Positions 53,100-61,934 of a stretch of 64,000 bases of DNA are shown piece by piece (position 1 is the stretch's first letter; each line of letters starts with the position of its first letter). Source of the stretch: Bacteroidia bacterium (GTDB taxonomy: Bacteria > Bacteroidota > Bacteroidia > J057). Under the pieces are notes generated by a model. That model was not told the origin of the DNA and searched no databases. It saw nothing but the letters and a program-made list of their open reading frames with translations. The stretch covers positions 744,001 through 808,000 of the forward strand of contig JAWKNO010000002.1 of NCBI GenBank assembly GCA_041391665.1, read 5' to 3'. Made by a program: the position numbers and the translations under genes.

Positions 53100-54380
53100 A
53101 TGGCTGAGGCAAAACCTTCAGGCTGTCTTCGTACCGTATTGATACTGGTCATTTTGTTTACCAGTATCAGTACGGCTGCTTTTTATATTTTACTCAGAGC
53201 CAATCTGTACACGCCTGAAAAAGACAAGGCAGAGGCTGTGTTTTTTCACAATATAGAAGTGTTTGACGGCGAAAAAGTGCTGGGTTCAACCCACGTCTCT
53301 GTAAAAGACGGGGTAATTGACTGCCTCGGTAAAGACTGTAAACCAGGTGAAGGTGCGAAAGTCATTGATGGAAAAGGCAAAAGCCTGATTCCCGGACTGA
53401 TCGATTTGCACATTCATTTTTACGCACCTTCCAAAGAAAACCGCGAACTTTCCTCATTCCGCCAACTGTTTGACTATATCCGCCAGCGACCAGATGTGAG
53501 AAAAAATCTGCATGCCGCCGGCGTCACTTCGGTTCGGTCTGTCGGTGATATTGCTGGCAATATTCTCAAACTCCGGGAGCAGATTCAGAATGGCGATCTC
53601 TCCGGCCCGGAAGTGTATTGCGCGGGTCCATTATTTACGGCGCCAGACGGACATCCTGCCGGCACGATTTACAAAGGCAATGCTTACCTCGTGGAAAATG
53701 GAACCCGTCAGGTAAACGATACTGCAACTGCCCGCGCAGAAGTGGTAGCACTGGCAAATATGGGCGTAAATGGCATTAAAGCCGTATATGACGATGTGGG
53801 CGGAAAATTTCCCAAACTAGATTCGACTGTACTGAAGACAATTATTGCGGCGGCCCATGAAAATAACCTCTGGGTAACCGTGCATACCGGAACCGCCCGT
53901 GATGTGGCCGAAGTAACTGCCTGGGGGACAGATGCCATTGAACACGGCACAGGCGAAGCGTTGCCCGATGACATTATCCAATTAATGGCTGAGAAGCGAG
54001 TGCTTTATGTACCGACACTTTCGGTCATAGAAGCACAAGGTGTATTAAATGATCAGCCCTGGCGAATGCGTAATTTGCCCAGACTTGATTCTGCCGGAGT
54101 ATTGATTGGTGCGGGAACAGATACGCAGGGAAATATGGCCTTTGGCGAAAGTCTTCACCGGGAACTTGAGCTACTGGTTGAGGCAGGTCTTACTCCCGAA
54201 CACGCTTTGCGCACGGCAACATTCTACGCTGCTGTGTCCCTGAAGGCCGATCACGAAAAAGGACTGATCAGCGTTGGGAAAAAAGCGGATCTTATATTGG
54301 TCAATGGCAGACCCACCGCACAGATAAAAGATATCAGAAATATCGAAGCCGTATGGCAGAATGGAATTCAGGTGAAGTAG
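53100..54380 (+). CDS. membrane-anchored amidohydrolase-superfamily protein
   Basis: A 426-residue protein with one N-terminal membrane helix (about 10-33), then the amidohydrolase fold. Metal ligands are His104/His106 in LIDLHIHF, His262 in VTVHTGT, His282 in IEHGTG and Asp336 in GAGTDTQG; Lys227 in NGIKAVYDD is where carboxylated Lys or an equivalent lies. This resembles imidazolonepropionase-like and prolidase-type amidohydrolases. The anchor suggests activity outside the cytoplasm; the substrate is unknown. Starts 11 nt after fabI, and the 3' end overlaps the DUF805 gene by 13 nt. Confidence 0.85.
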   Translation: MAEAKPSGCLRTVLILVILFTSISTAAFYILLRANLYTPEKDKAEAVFFHNIEVFDGEKVLGSTHVSVKDGVIDCLGKDCKPGEGAKVIDGKGKSLIPGLIDLHIHFYAPSKENRELSSFRQLFDYIRQRPDVRKNLHAAGVTSVRSVGDIAGNILKLREQIQNGDLSGPEVYCAGPLFTAPDGHPAGTIYKGNAYLVENGTRQVNDTATARAEVVALANMGVNGIKAVYDDVGGKFPKLDSTVLKTIIAAAHENNLWVTVHTGTARDVAEVTAWGTDAIEHGTGEALPDDIIQLMAEKRVLYVPTLSVIEAQGVLNDQPWRMRNLPRLDSAGVLIGAGTDTQGNMAFGESLHRELELLVEAGLTPEHALRTATFYAAVSLKADHEKGLISVGKKADLILVNGRPTAQIKDIRNIEAVWQNGIQVK

Positions 54381-54751
54381 TTATCAGTATCCTGTGAGTC
54401 ACTGCCAATTTCCTCGATTAAATCATCCTCCATATTTTTGTACTGGGGATTTTTGGGATCAGGGCCATATTCGTTGGGACCATGATCTCCTTCGGCAAAT
54501 AGCATCCATAATCCATAAAACGGAATAATCTGGTACCAACCGCTATTTCCTCTGTCGTGACATCTTTTGGCTCCCTGAGCCAGGAGAAAAACCCAAAGCG
54601 GAATATAGAGGACAAAAGCTATTAAAGACAGATTTGAATCAGAAACTAATAGCAGATTGATGAAAACGTAAATGACAGTGTAAATAATATAACTGATACC
54701 ATACTCTGTCCGCCGGATACGGCCGTCAAAAGAAAAAGGGTGTTTAAACAT
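54368..54751 (-). CDS. DUF805 membrane protein
   Basis: A 127-residue inner-membrane protein. Typical DUF805 blocks are FSFDGRIRRTEYGIS, AKRCHDRGNSGWYQIIPF and the GDHGPNEYGPDPKNP tail; three hydrophobic segments lie between residues 18 and 90. The function of the family is not established. It converges on the amidohydrolase, with a 13-nt 3' overlap. Confidence 0.9.
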   Translation of the reverse strand: MFKHPFSFDGRIRRTEYGISYIIYTVIYVFINLLLVSDSNLSLIAFVLYIPLWVFLLAQGAKRCHDRGNSGWYQIIPFYGLWMLFAEGDHGPNEYGPDPKNPQYKNMEDDLIEEIGSDSQDTDNYFT

Positions 54752-54887
54752 ATTTTCCTGTTAGTATTTGGGCAAGTGGTAATTTGTCCCCAAGTTTAAC
54801 AATTTTTGCCATGCAATCGTTATTGTGGTCAGAAATTATTCCATAAATATTTTTTTAATGTAAAAATTAGAGTAGGTGTGAGGCGGG

Positions 54888-56627
54888 TTAGTCTCCCTTT
54901 TTCCAGGGCCAGGGTTTTGCTTTTGTTCGGATGGCCTCTTTTTCCCAAAGTGCGGCCATTTTCGTTACTTTCTTTGGGTATTTTGTAGCGAGGTTTTGGG
55001 TTTCAGATGGGTCTTTTTCCAGATCGTAAAGTTCCCAGGCATTTTCATCCCCGGCAGTAAATATCCTGAAATGCTGAGTTTGAGAGACCAGTTTCCATTT
55101 TCCATCGCGAATCGCCCGGTTGCCTTCATGCTCCCAGAAAATAGGTTTTCTTTTCAACGGCTTGTTTTCAAAAGCCTTTAAAAGACTTTCCCCTTCATAA
55201 GGCTGAATGGTATGTCCGTTGAATGTTTGGGGATAATCGATGTCCGCGATCTCTATGCAGGTAGCCATGATGTCAATCAGATGAGACGGTTGTCTGCGAA
55301 GTTCGCCTTTGGCTTGTATCCCGGCAGGCCAGTGGACAATCAACGGAGAAGCTATGCCCCCTTCATGAGTCCAGTGTTTGTACAAACGGTAAGGGGTATT
55401 GCTTACATTGGCCCATTCTGCCTCATATGCAACCCATGTATCGGCCGGGCCGGCCATCACCCCTTCTCCTTTTCTGATAAATTTCCCCTCACGGGTATAG
55501 ACAGGGTTTTTACCGTAAAAGACAGAATCATAACTAAATGGCTTCAGGATTTTTTGTTCCTCCGTAAGCGGTACTTCTGGCTTATCTGATCCCTGTGGCT
55601 CCGCGCATCCGCCATTATCATGCATATAAAAAATAACCGTATTCTCCAGTTCTCCCTTCTCTTCCAGGGCTGTAATAATTCTGCCGATACCCTGATCCAT
55701 AATATCAACCATGGCAGCATATACCTCCATTCTTCGTGCCTGCCATGCTTTCAGCGGTTCATCTTTCCATTCGGGGATGTCAACACCTCTTTCCGTCAGC
55801 ACACAATTGTCGCTGATAATGCCCAGTGCCTTTAACTTTTTAAATCGTTCTTCCCTAACAGCATCCCAGCCCTTGTCATACTGCCCTTTATATTTATTTA
55901 CCTGGTCTTCGGGCGCATGTAACGGCCAATGCGCAGCGGTATAAGCTACATAAAAGAAAAACGGCTTGTCCTGGGGATGTTCCCTGATAAATTTTACCGT
56001 TGTATCGCTGATCGCATCTGTATAGTAGAAGTCCTTTCCGGGTGCGATTAATGTATTGTTGCTTGTGAGAGATCCCGGATCGTAATAGCTGCCAGATCCG
56101 TACAATGTCCCGAAGTAGCGCTGAAACCCCCGCTGACATGGCCAGTTACTTTTATCGCCATCAAAGTGTATGCTCTGTGAAATATGCCATTTGCCGGTCA
56201 TATAAGTCGCGTATCCTGCCTGGCGGAAAACTTCGGCCAGGGTTACTGCATCTTTGCTGAGATCATCTCTGTATCCGGGTTGTTCAAAATTATTGGTGGA
56301 CAGATGCCCCATGCCTGCCTGGTGAGGATACAATCCTGTAAGCAGTGATGCACGGGTTGGACTGCAACGGGCCGTATTGTAAAATTGGGTAAACCGCAAC
56401 CCATTTCCTGCCAGCCGGTCGATATTTGGTGTGCGGATTTCAGCTCCAAAACATCCAATGTCGGAATAGCCCATGTCATCTGTCAGGATTACAATTACAT
56501 TGGGTTTATTTCCCGATACCTGTGCATGGAGATGATGGGTAAAGCCGAAAAAGCAAAAAGAAAGAATATGCACTGAAAAAAATACCTGTGCGTAAGTCTT
56601 GTAAAATGGGGAAGCGGGATGTTTCAT
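54888..56627 (-). CDS. secreted sulfatase (arylsulfatase type)
   Basis: A 579-residue sulfatase. The start at 56627 (MKHPAS) gives a signal-type N-terminus (to about HAQVSG, residue 38) and avoids overlap with the next gene. Metal site VILTDDMGYSDIG is followed by CSPTRASLLTG with Cys88, the site converted to formylglycine (CxPxR), and HMGHL-type residues nearby (YPHQAGMGHL). C-terminal ALWEKEAIRTKAKPWPW is common in this family. It removes sulfate esters from polysaccharides or aryl compounds. The gene starts 22 nt after the second sulfatase stop, so both are co-transcribed. Confidence 0.92.
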   Translation of the reverse strand: MKHPASPFYKTYAQVFFSVHILSFCFFGFTHHLHAQVSGNKPNVIVILTDDMGYSDIGCFGAEIRTPNIDRLAGNGLRFTQFYNTARCSPTRASLLTGLYPHQAGMGHLSTNNFEQPGYRDDLSKDAVTLAEVFRQAGYATYMTGKWHISQSIHFDGDKSNWPCQRGFQRYFGTLYGSGSYYDPGSLTSNNTLIAPGKDFYYTDAISDTTVKFIREHPQDKPFFFYVAYTAAHWPLHAPEDQVNKYKGQYDKGWDAVREERFKKLKALGIISDNCVLTERGVDIPEWKDEPLKAWQARRMEVYAAMVDIMDQGIGRIITALEEKGELENTVIFYMHDNGGCAEPQGSDKPEVPLTEEQKILKPFSYDSVFYGKNPVYTREGKFIRKGEGVMAGPADTWVAYEAEWANVSNTPYRLYKHWTHEGGIASPLIVHWPAGIQAKGELRRQPSHLIDIMATCIEIADIDYPQTFNGHTIQPYEGESLLKAFENKPLKRKPIFWEHEGNRAIRDGKWKLVSQTQHFRIFTAGDENAWELYDLEKDPSETQNLATKYPKKVTKMAALWEKEAIRTKAKPWPWKKGD

Positions 56628-56649
56628 TGTTAATTGGGTTTGCGGCGGC

Positions 56650-58257
56650 CTAGAAATTCTGGGAGTTAAAAAAATCAATCATTTTGCTGTGCATTTCATC
56701 CACAATGCCCTGATATTTAGGATCTTCCGCGACATTTACTTTCTCCAGCCTGTCTTTTTTGTAGTCGTACAATTCAGCCCCGACCACTAGTTTTTCGTCA
56801 AACGGCTGATTACTTCTGAAATTATCTCCCATCCATAGTGTATACCGGTAGCGGTTGGTGCGGATCGAGTATCCCATATAATTATTGCTGGCATAGCCCA
56901 GTCTTTCAGATTCCGCCAGGGGACCACTTCTCGGGTATTGGCTGACTGCATACGTCTTCACGGAAGCGGACGGATTTTTCATCACAGGGACAAGACTTTT
57001 TCCATGCAGGTGATTAGGGATGGATACCCCGGCAAGTTCACATAGCGTCGGGAAAATATCGATAAACTCCGAAGGAGAGGCTGCCCGGGATCCAGCCAAC
57101 CAGGGAGCACAGATAATCAGCGGGGCATGGGCTGCCTGCTCGAAGTTGGAGTGTTTGCACCAGAGGTTATGGTCGCCCAAATGCCAGCCATGGTCTCCCC
57201 ACAAAACGATCACGGTATTGTCCTTCAGCCCGAGGGAGTCCAGAGCCCGGAGGAGAATCCCCACATTTGCATCGGTATAGGAGATTGCAGCATGATAGCC
57301 ATGGATTAGCTCCTTCTGTTTTTCAACGGGTAACGTGAGGCCAAAATCTTTCTGATCTGTGAAAGACAGTAAATCTGGTATATCCGAATAATTGCGCAGC
57401 TCACCGGCATTGTGGTAAGCCATATCGACGGCGTTTTTTGATTTTTCCTGAAAAGCGGCAAGCGGCATGTCTTCCCGGTCATACAGGTCCCAGTATTTTT
57501 TTGGCGCGACAAATGGTAAATGGGGTTTGGATAGTCCCACGGCAAAAAAGAATGGCTGGGGATTTTTGCTCAGTTCGGCCAAAATGTCTTTTGCCTGAAG
57601 CACATTTGCCCCATCTACATACGCATTGTCCGGAACATCTATTCCCTCTACGGTTGGTCTGATCCGGGCCACGACATAGTCGTTGATTTCGCCTTTTCCC
57701 AGTCCTTTTTCTATCGCTTCCTGCCGGTATTTGGCGGCAAGTGCTTTGGTTTCGGGCAATTGGTATCTGCCTAAGGCCGGTTCTCCCGTTTCAGGCGCAT
57801 AATACTTCTCATCGGTTTTATAATAGGGTACGCTCCACGAAGGTTTGTCCATGTCTTTATCCACACATCTCTGGTCGTAAACTTTTCCTATCCCCTGGGT
57901 AGAATACCCCTGACTGATAAGGTATTGGGGAAGACTGAGGATATCAGGATTTACACTTCGCATGGTAGTTTTCAGGTCCCATACCTGGGTATAGTCCGGA
58001 CGCATGCCTGTCATCAGGCTTGCACGTGTCGGGCCACATACGGCCTGTTGGCAATAGTTGTTGAGAAATACCGTACTGCGCCTCGCCAAACGGTTGATAT
58101 TGGGGGTTTGTACCAATTTGTTTCCATAACACCCTAATACGGGTTTCAGGTCATCGATGGCGATAAACAGAATATTGGGTTTGGAAGTGGTTTGCGCAGT
58201 GAGAATGAATCCTGAAAGAAGCAGAAAAAAAAGGAGGGCACCGGTTCGCTGAATCAT
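56650..58257 (-). CDS. secreted sulfatase, iduronate-2-sulfatase-like
   Basis: A 535-residue sulfatase with signal peptide (MIQRTGALLFFLLLSGFILTAQ). Metal-binding FIAIDDLKPVLGCYG and CGPTRASLMTG with Cys74 (formylglycine site) are clear. Downstream blocks (DYTQVWDLKTTMR, GKVYDQR, FFFAVGLSKPHLPFVAP, VVLWGDHGWHLGDH) fit the iduronate-2-sulfatase-type group, which acts on sulfated glycosaminoglycans and related polymers. It is the first gene of a two-sulfatase unit; the terminator of the M16 protease gene precedes it. Confidence 0.9.
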   Translation of the reverse strand: MIQRTGALLFFLLLSGFILTAQTTSKPNILFIAIDDLKPVLGCYGNKLVQTPNINRLARRSTVFLNNYCQQAVCGPTRASLMTGMRPDYTQVWDLKTTMRSVNPDILSLPQYLISQGYSTQGIGKVYDQRCVDKDMDKPSWSVPYYKTDEKYYAPETGEPALGRYQLPETKALAAKYRQEAIEKGLGKGEINDYVVARIRPTVEGIDVPDNAYVDGANVLQAKDILAELSKNPQPFFFAVGLSKPHLPFVAPKKYWDLYDREDMPLAAFQEKSKNAVDMAYHNAGELRNYSDIPDLLSFTDQKDFGLTLPVEKQKELIHGYHAAISYTDANVGILLRALDSLGLKDNTVIVLWGDHGWHLGDHNLWCKHSNFEQAAHAPLIICAPWLAGSRAASPSEFIDIFPTLCELAGVSIPNHLHGKSLVPVMKNPSASVKTYAVSQYPRSGPLAESERLGYASNNYMGYSIRTNRYRYTLWMGDNFRSNQPFDEKLVVGAELYDYKKDRLEKVNVAEDPKYQGIVDEMHSKMIDFFNSQNF

Positions 58258-58322
58258 GAGGATAAGGATAAAAGGTTTGTCTGGTTAATGATCCGCAATA
58301 TCTGGCAATTTTCAAAATAGCA

Positions 58323-58352
58323 AAAAGCCATCCCTGTGGAGAGATGGCTTTT
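58323..58352 (-). terminator. intrinsic terminator of the M16 protease gene
   Basis: AAAAGCCATC pairs with GATGGCTTTT (10 bp) around a 10-nt loop; on the minus strand it is followed by a T-rich tail. It lies 24 nt after the M16 gene. Confidence 0.8.
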
Positions 58353-58375
58353 GAATTTTTGAACCCGGAGGGCGA

Positions 58376-61246
58376 CTATCTTTCTGTTTTGGACGATTCA
58401 GGCATCAACAGAAAGGATTTGTAATTATCCATATTCAAATATTTTTTGGCAGCTTTTTTCACATCACTGCTTTTTAATTTGTCTATGGCCTCGGTTTGTT
58501 TGAGAATATTTTCGGGGTCTCCCTCATACCGGTAGGCAGAAACAAGCCCCTGCATCCAGTAACGGTTTTCTTTTAATCCTACCTCCAGATCTTTGCGTTG
58601 CGTTTCTTTGACCTTCTGGAGATTTTTTTCTGATGCGCCCTTCTTTTTGAGGGTTTCAATATCTTTCAAAGCGGTTTCCATCAGATCGCGGGCGTTGTCA
58701 GGCGAGCAGGTAAAGGAAATGGTAATATCATATTCGGACTTAGGCTCTTTGGATGGGCTGGCACCAGCGCCTACACCGTATACTCCCCCTTTATCTTCCC
58801 GCATAGATTCGCGAAGCATGATGCGAAGAACCTGAACCATCGCATTCAGGTTATAGCGGTTTTTGCCATTCCATTCAAAATCACCGGTCCATTTCATCTG
58901 TACCTGGCTTTTGGGTTCACGGCCTTTGTAAACGATTTTTTCAAATGATCCTTCCGGATTTTTCACCCCTACATCTTTCCAGTTTTCTATCCGTCCGGAG
59001 GAAGGCAGACTGCCCAGATACGTAGCCAGAACCGGCTTAATAGCTTCGACATCGAAGTTTCCTACAAAGAAAAAAGTAAAATCGCCGGCATCGGCAAATC
59101 TCTCCTGATAAATCCGGAAAGCATCATCGAGTTTTACCATGTCGAGTTTTTCGGCAGATGCGATTAGTTCACGGCGGAAGTGGTCGCTGCTCATGATTCG
59201 CAATACTTCACTGCGGAAGTACATTTCAGGGCTGGAAAGCAGGTTGGCATAATACCCTTTGGTTTTGGTCATCAGGGAAGTGAATGCACTTTCATCTTTC
59301 CGGGGGTGGGTGAAGTAGAGGTTGACCATTTGCATAAATATGGTCAAATCTTTGGGCGAACAGCTTCCGCTCATTCCTTCTGTAAGTTCGCTGATGAAGG
59401 GCGAAACACTCACTACCTTATCCGAGAGGTATTTTTCAAGCTGGATGTTATTAAATTCTCCCAAACCAGACTGATTGATAATCGCGCTGGCCATAGACGC
59501 CGACATGAACTGGGCATCGGGGTAAAGCGATGTGCCTCCCGGGCTGTAAGCCTGCATGCTGATCTCATCATTCTGGAAGTCGGTGGGTTTCAGAATTACT
59601 TTTACCCCATTGGCAAAGGTGAGTTCGGTAACGCCGATACTTTCGATGGTTTTTGTTTCGGTGATTGTGCCCGGTTGGGGAATCTCCGCCATCAGGGGCG
59701 CATCCATGACTTCGTCTTCGTAGGGCTGAAGTTCTTTTTGGGGAATGCTGGCAATCAGTTCGCGCACTTCAGCTTCCGTGGGCATATTTACTCCGTCTTT
59801 TTTGATTCCGGTCAAAATTACCACACGGTTTTCCTCCGTGATAAACCCTCTGAACTCTTCGTTTACCTCTTCCAGAGTGATTTCCGGCAAAAGTTTTCTG
59901 TGCAGCATAAGTGTATTGCTGATACCGGGTACCGGGCTGCCGGAAAGAAAGTTGTAAACATAAGACATGACGATCCGATTGGATTGGGTTTTGTCTTTTT
60001 CCCTTTCTCTTTGTTCCAGTCCGGCGATCAGACTTTTTTTAGCTCTTTCCAGTTCGGTTGCAGTAAAGCCAAATCTTATCGCTCTTTCATTTTCTGTCAG
60101 CAGGGCTTCCATTCCCTGGATAAATCCTCCTTCAGGTACAATTGCCAGAGATGAGTAGTCATCTTTGGTGCGGGAAAGTCCGCTGTATCCGGAGTAGGCA
60201 AAAGTAAAGGGCGGATTGTCGCTTTGTGTAAGCTCTGCCAGTCTTTGGTCGATCAGTTGGCTGGCCAGATTTTCCAGAATCGACTGGCGGTAGTCAGCAA
60301 TGGTTTTATATTCTCTGACATCGTGTTTGTATTCGATTTGCACCCGGTTTGAGGAAGCTTCTTCGTCAGAAACAATCGCAATAAGAGTTTCTTTGTGATT
60401 GGGTACTTCATAAAGCAACCGGGGCCTGGGATTGGCTACGGGAGCAATTCTTCCAAATCGTTCGCGGATCATTTTTTCGACGGCATCTACGTCAAAATCG
60501 CCCACGGCAACCACGGCCATGAGGTCGGGTCTGTACCAGTCGCGGTAAAACTGCCTGAGCGTTTCGTACTCGAAGGTTTCCAGAATTTCCTTTTTGCCTA
60601 TCGGCAGACGATTGGCGTAGCGGGAATTGTAAAATGTAACGGGCAGTGTTTCCTGCATCATGCGATTGGAAGCACCAAGCCGGGTCCTCCATTCTTCTAC
60701 CACGACGCCTCTTTCTTTGTCAATTTCTTCGCCTTCGAAGGACACATTATGCGCCCAGTCTTCGAGGATACTCATCCCCTTATCAAATTTTGCCTGGTCA
60801 TTGGTGGGGACGCGGAGCATGTACACAGTTTCGTCAAAACTGGTGTAGGCATTGAGGTGTGCGCCAAATTTAGTGCCGATGGATTCGAGGTAATCGACCA
60901 ACGCACTTTTGGGGAAATTGGCAGTACCATTAAAACACATATGTTCCACAAAATGCGCCAGCCCCTGCTGGGCATCGGTCTCCTGAAGTGCGCCAGCGTT
61001 GACTGCCAAACGCAATTCTGCATAGTTTGCCGGGAGGGCATTTTTTCTGATATAATAACGAAGTCCGTTTTCAAGTGTGCCGGTTCGTGTTTCCGGGTCG
61101 AAAGGGATCTCTGCATCCTGAGGATTAACTTTTTGCTCGGTATCTGCCGCAATATTCAGGGTAGCTGTACTTTGCGCAAAAAGCAGGGGGTGTGATGCCA
61201 GCATTACCCCCAGGATAAGGCCCCATGCAAGGGAATTTTTTTTCAT
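58376..61246 (-). CDS. secreted M16-family zinc metalloprotease
   Basis: A 956-residue protein with a signal peptide (to about LLFAQ, residue 25) and duplicated M16 domains. The inverted zinc motif is HFVEH (98-102) in LAHFVEHMCFNGTANFPK, with the third ligand Glu in the DKERGVVVEEWR region near residue 180. The second half (about 520-950; FFFVGNFDVEAIKPVL, GVYGVGAGASP) is the non-catalytic partner domain. It is a pitrilysin-like processing protease for peptides or proteins in the periplasm. Likely a single-gene transcript. Confidence 0.94.
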   Translation of the reverse strand: MKKNSLAWGLILGVMLASHPLLFAQSTATLNIAADTEQKVNPQDAEIPFDPETRTGTLENGLRYYIRKNALPANYAELRLAVNAGALQETDAQQGLAHFVEHMCFNGTANFPKSALVDYLESIGTKFGAHLNAYTSFDETVYMLRVPTNDQAKFDKGMSILEDWAHNVSFEGEEIDKERGVVVEEWRTRLGASNRMMQETLPVTFYNSRYANRLPIGKKEILETFEYETLRQFYRDWYRPDLMAVVAVGDFDVDAVEKMIRERFGRIAPVANPRPRLLYEVPNHKETLIAIVSDEEASSNRVQIEYKHDVREYKTIADYRQSILENLASQLIDQRLAELTQSDNPPFTFAYSGYSGLSRTKDDYSSLAIVPEGGFIQGMEALLTENERAIRFGFTATELERAKKSLIAGLEQREREKDKTQSNRIVMSYVYNFLSGSPVPGISNTLMLHRKLLPEITLEEVNEEFRGFITEENRVVILTGIKKDGVNMPTEAEVRELIASIPQKELQPYEDEVMDAPLMAEIPQPGTITETKTIESIGVTELTFANGVKVILKPTDFQNDEISMQAYSPGGTSLYPDAQFMSASMASAIINQSGLGEFNNIQLEKYLSDKVVSVSPFISELTEGMSGSCSPKDLTIFMQMVNLYFTHPRKDESAFTSLMTKTKGYYANLLSSPEMYFRSEVLRIMSSDHFRRELIASAEKLDMVKLDDAFRIYQERFADAGDFTFFFVGNFDVEAIKPVLATYLGSLPSSGRIENWKDVGVKNPEGSFEKIVYKGREPKSQVQMKWTGDFEWNGKNRYNLNAMVQVLRIMLRESMREDKGGVYGVGAGASPSKEPKSEYDITISFTCSPDNARDLMETALKDIETLKKKGASEKNLQKVKETQRKDLEVGLKENRYWMQGLVSAYRYEGDPENILKQTEAIDKLKSSDVKKAAKKYLNMDNYKSFLLMPESSKTER

Positions 61247-61288
61247 AATTAGTTTAAGATTTTGGTTGTCTTATATAGTTGTAGCAGG

Positions 61289-61296
61289 CAAATATA
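61289..61296 (-). promoter_or_regulatory. -7 promoter box of the M16 protease gene (TATATTTG)
   Basis: Minus-strand TATATTTG matches TAnnTTTG and lies 43 nt before the M16 start codon. No -33 box was seen at the usual spacing. Confidence 0.45.
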
Positions 61297-61345
61297 CGAG
61301 TATTAACGGTATCTAAATATTGGCAGAAACCGAAACTGCTGACAA

Positions 61346-61885
61346 TCAGGAAGATTTTGGTCTGAATACCTGAATAACAGATTCATTACATACCAGAAAC
61401 GGACCTTCCAGCAGGTCAATGCAATATGGAATGGCCGGAAAGACGGCATCCAGACATTCCCTGATTGCTTTGGGTTTACCCGGTAGATTGACGATGAGGG
61501 TGCGATTGCGAATGCCGGCGGTTTGCCGTGACAGAATAGCTGTTGGCACGTATTTCAGGCTTTCGGCGCGCATGCGCTCGCCAAATCCAGGCATCATTTT
61601 TTCGCAAACGGCTTCGGTTGCTTCGGGGGTTACATCTCGTTTTGCCGGGCCGGTTCCGCCCGAAGTTACGACCAGGCAACACCCGGCTTCATCGGCCATG
61701 TATTTCATGGCTGCTTCAATCTGATCCTGCTCATCGGGGATGACGCGGTACACCGGCTCCCACGAAGTGAGAAGGTATTCGTTCAGTGTTGCTACGATCG
61801 CCTTTCCTGGCAGGTCTTCATAGATTCCTGCACTTGCGCGGTCTGATACATTGATAATGCCAATTTTTACGGGCTGGTCTTTCAT
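61346..61885 (-). CDS. mogA: molybdopterin adenylyltransferase MogA/MoaB-like
   Basis: A 179-residue protein of the MogA/MoaB fold, which adenylates molybdopterin before metal insertion. Key blocks are INVSDRASAGIYEDLPG, LVVTSGGTGPAKRDVTPEAT (the GGTG loop) and LIVNLPGKPKAIRECL. No other molybdenum cofactor gene is in the window, so the pathway role relies on family resemblance. It has a well-formed promoter just upstream and stands alone. Confidence 0.88.
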   Translation of the reverse strand: MKDQPVKIGIINVSDRASAGIYEDLPGKAIVATLNEYLLTSWEPVYRVIPDEQDQIEAAMKYMADEAGCCLVVTSGGTGPAKRDVTPEATEAVCEKMMPGFGERMRAESLKYVPTAILSRQTAGIRNRTLIVNLPGKPKAIRECLDAVFPAIPYCIDLLEGPFLVCNESVIQVFRPKSS

Positions 61886-61902
61886 TGAGTAAATCGTTTT
61901 GG

Positions 61903-61934
61903 CAAAAGTAACCTTCCTGATTTACCGAATCAAA
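61903..61934 (-). promoter_or_regulatory. complete -33/-7 promoter of mogA
   Basis: On the minus strand TTTG (61931-61934) is followed after 20 nt by TACTTTTG (61903-61910), matching the Bacteroidota TTTG-N19/20-TAnnTTTG pattern. The -7 box lies 17 nt before the mogA ATG. It is the best promoter match seen in the window; the -33 box lies inside the end of the upstream gene. Confidence 0.6.

Noticed and set aside
59180..60154. Long plus-strand open frame (324 codons) opposite the M16 protease
   Set aside because: Antisense to a clear M16 protein with zinc motif; composition looks like a reverse-complement shadow.
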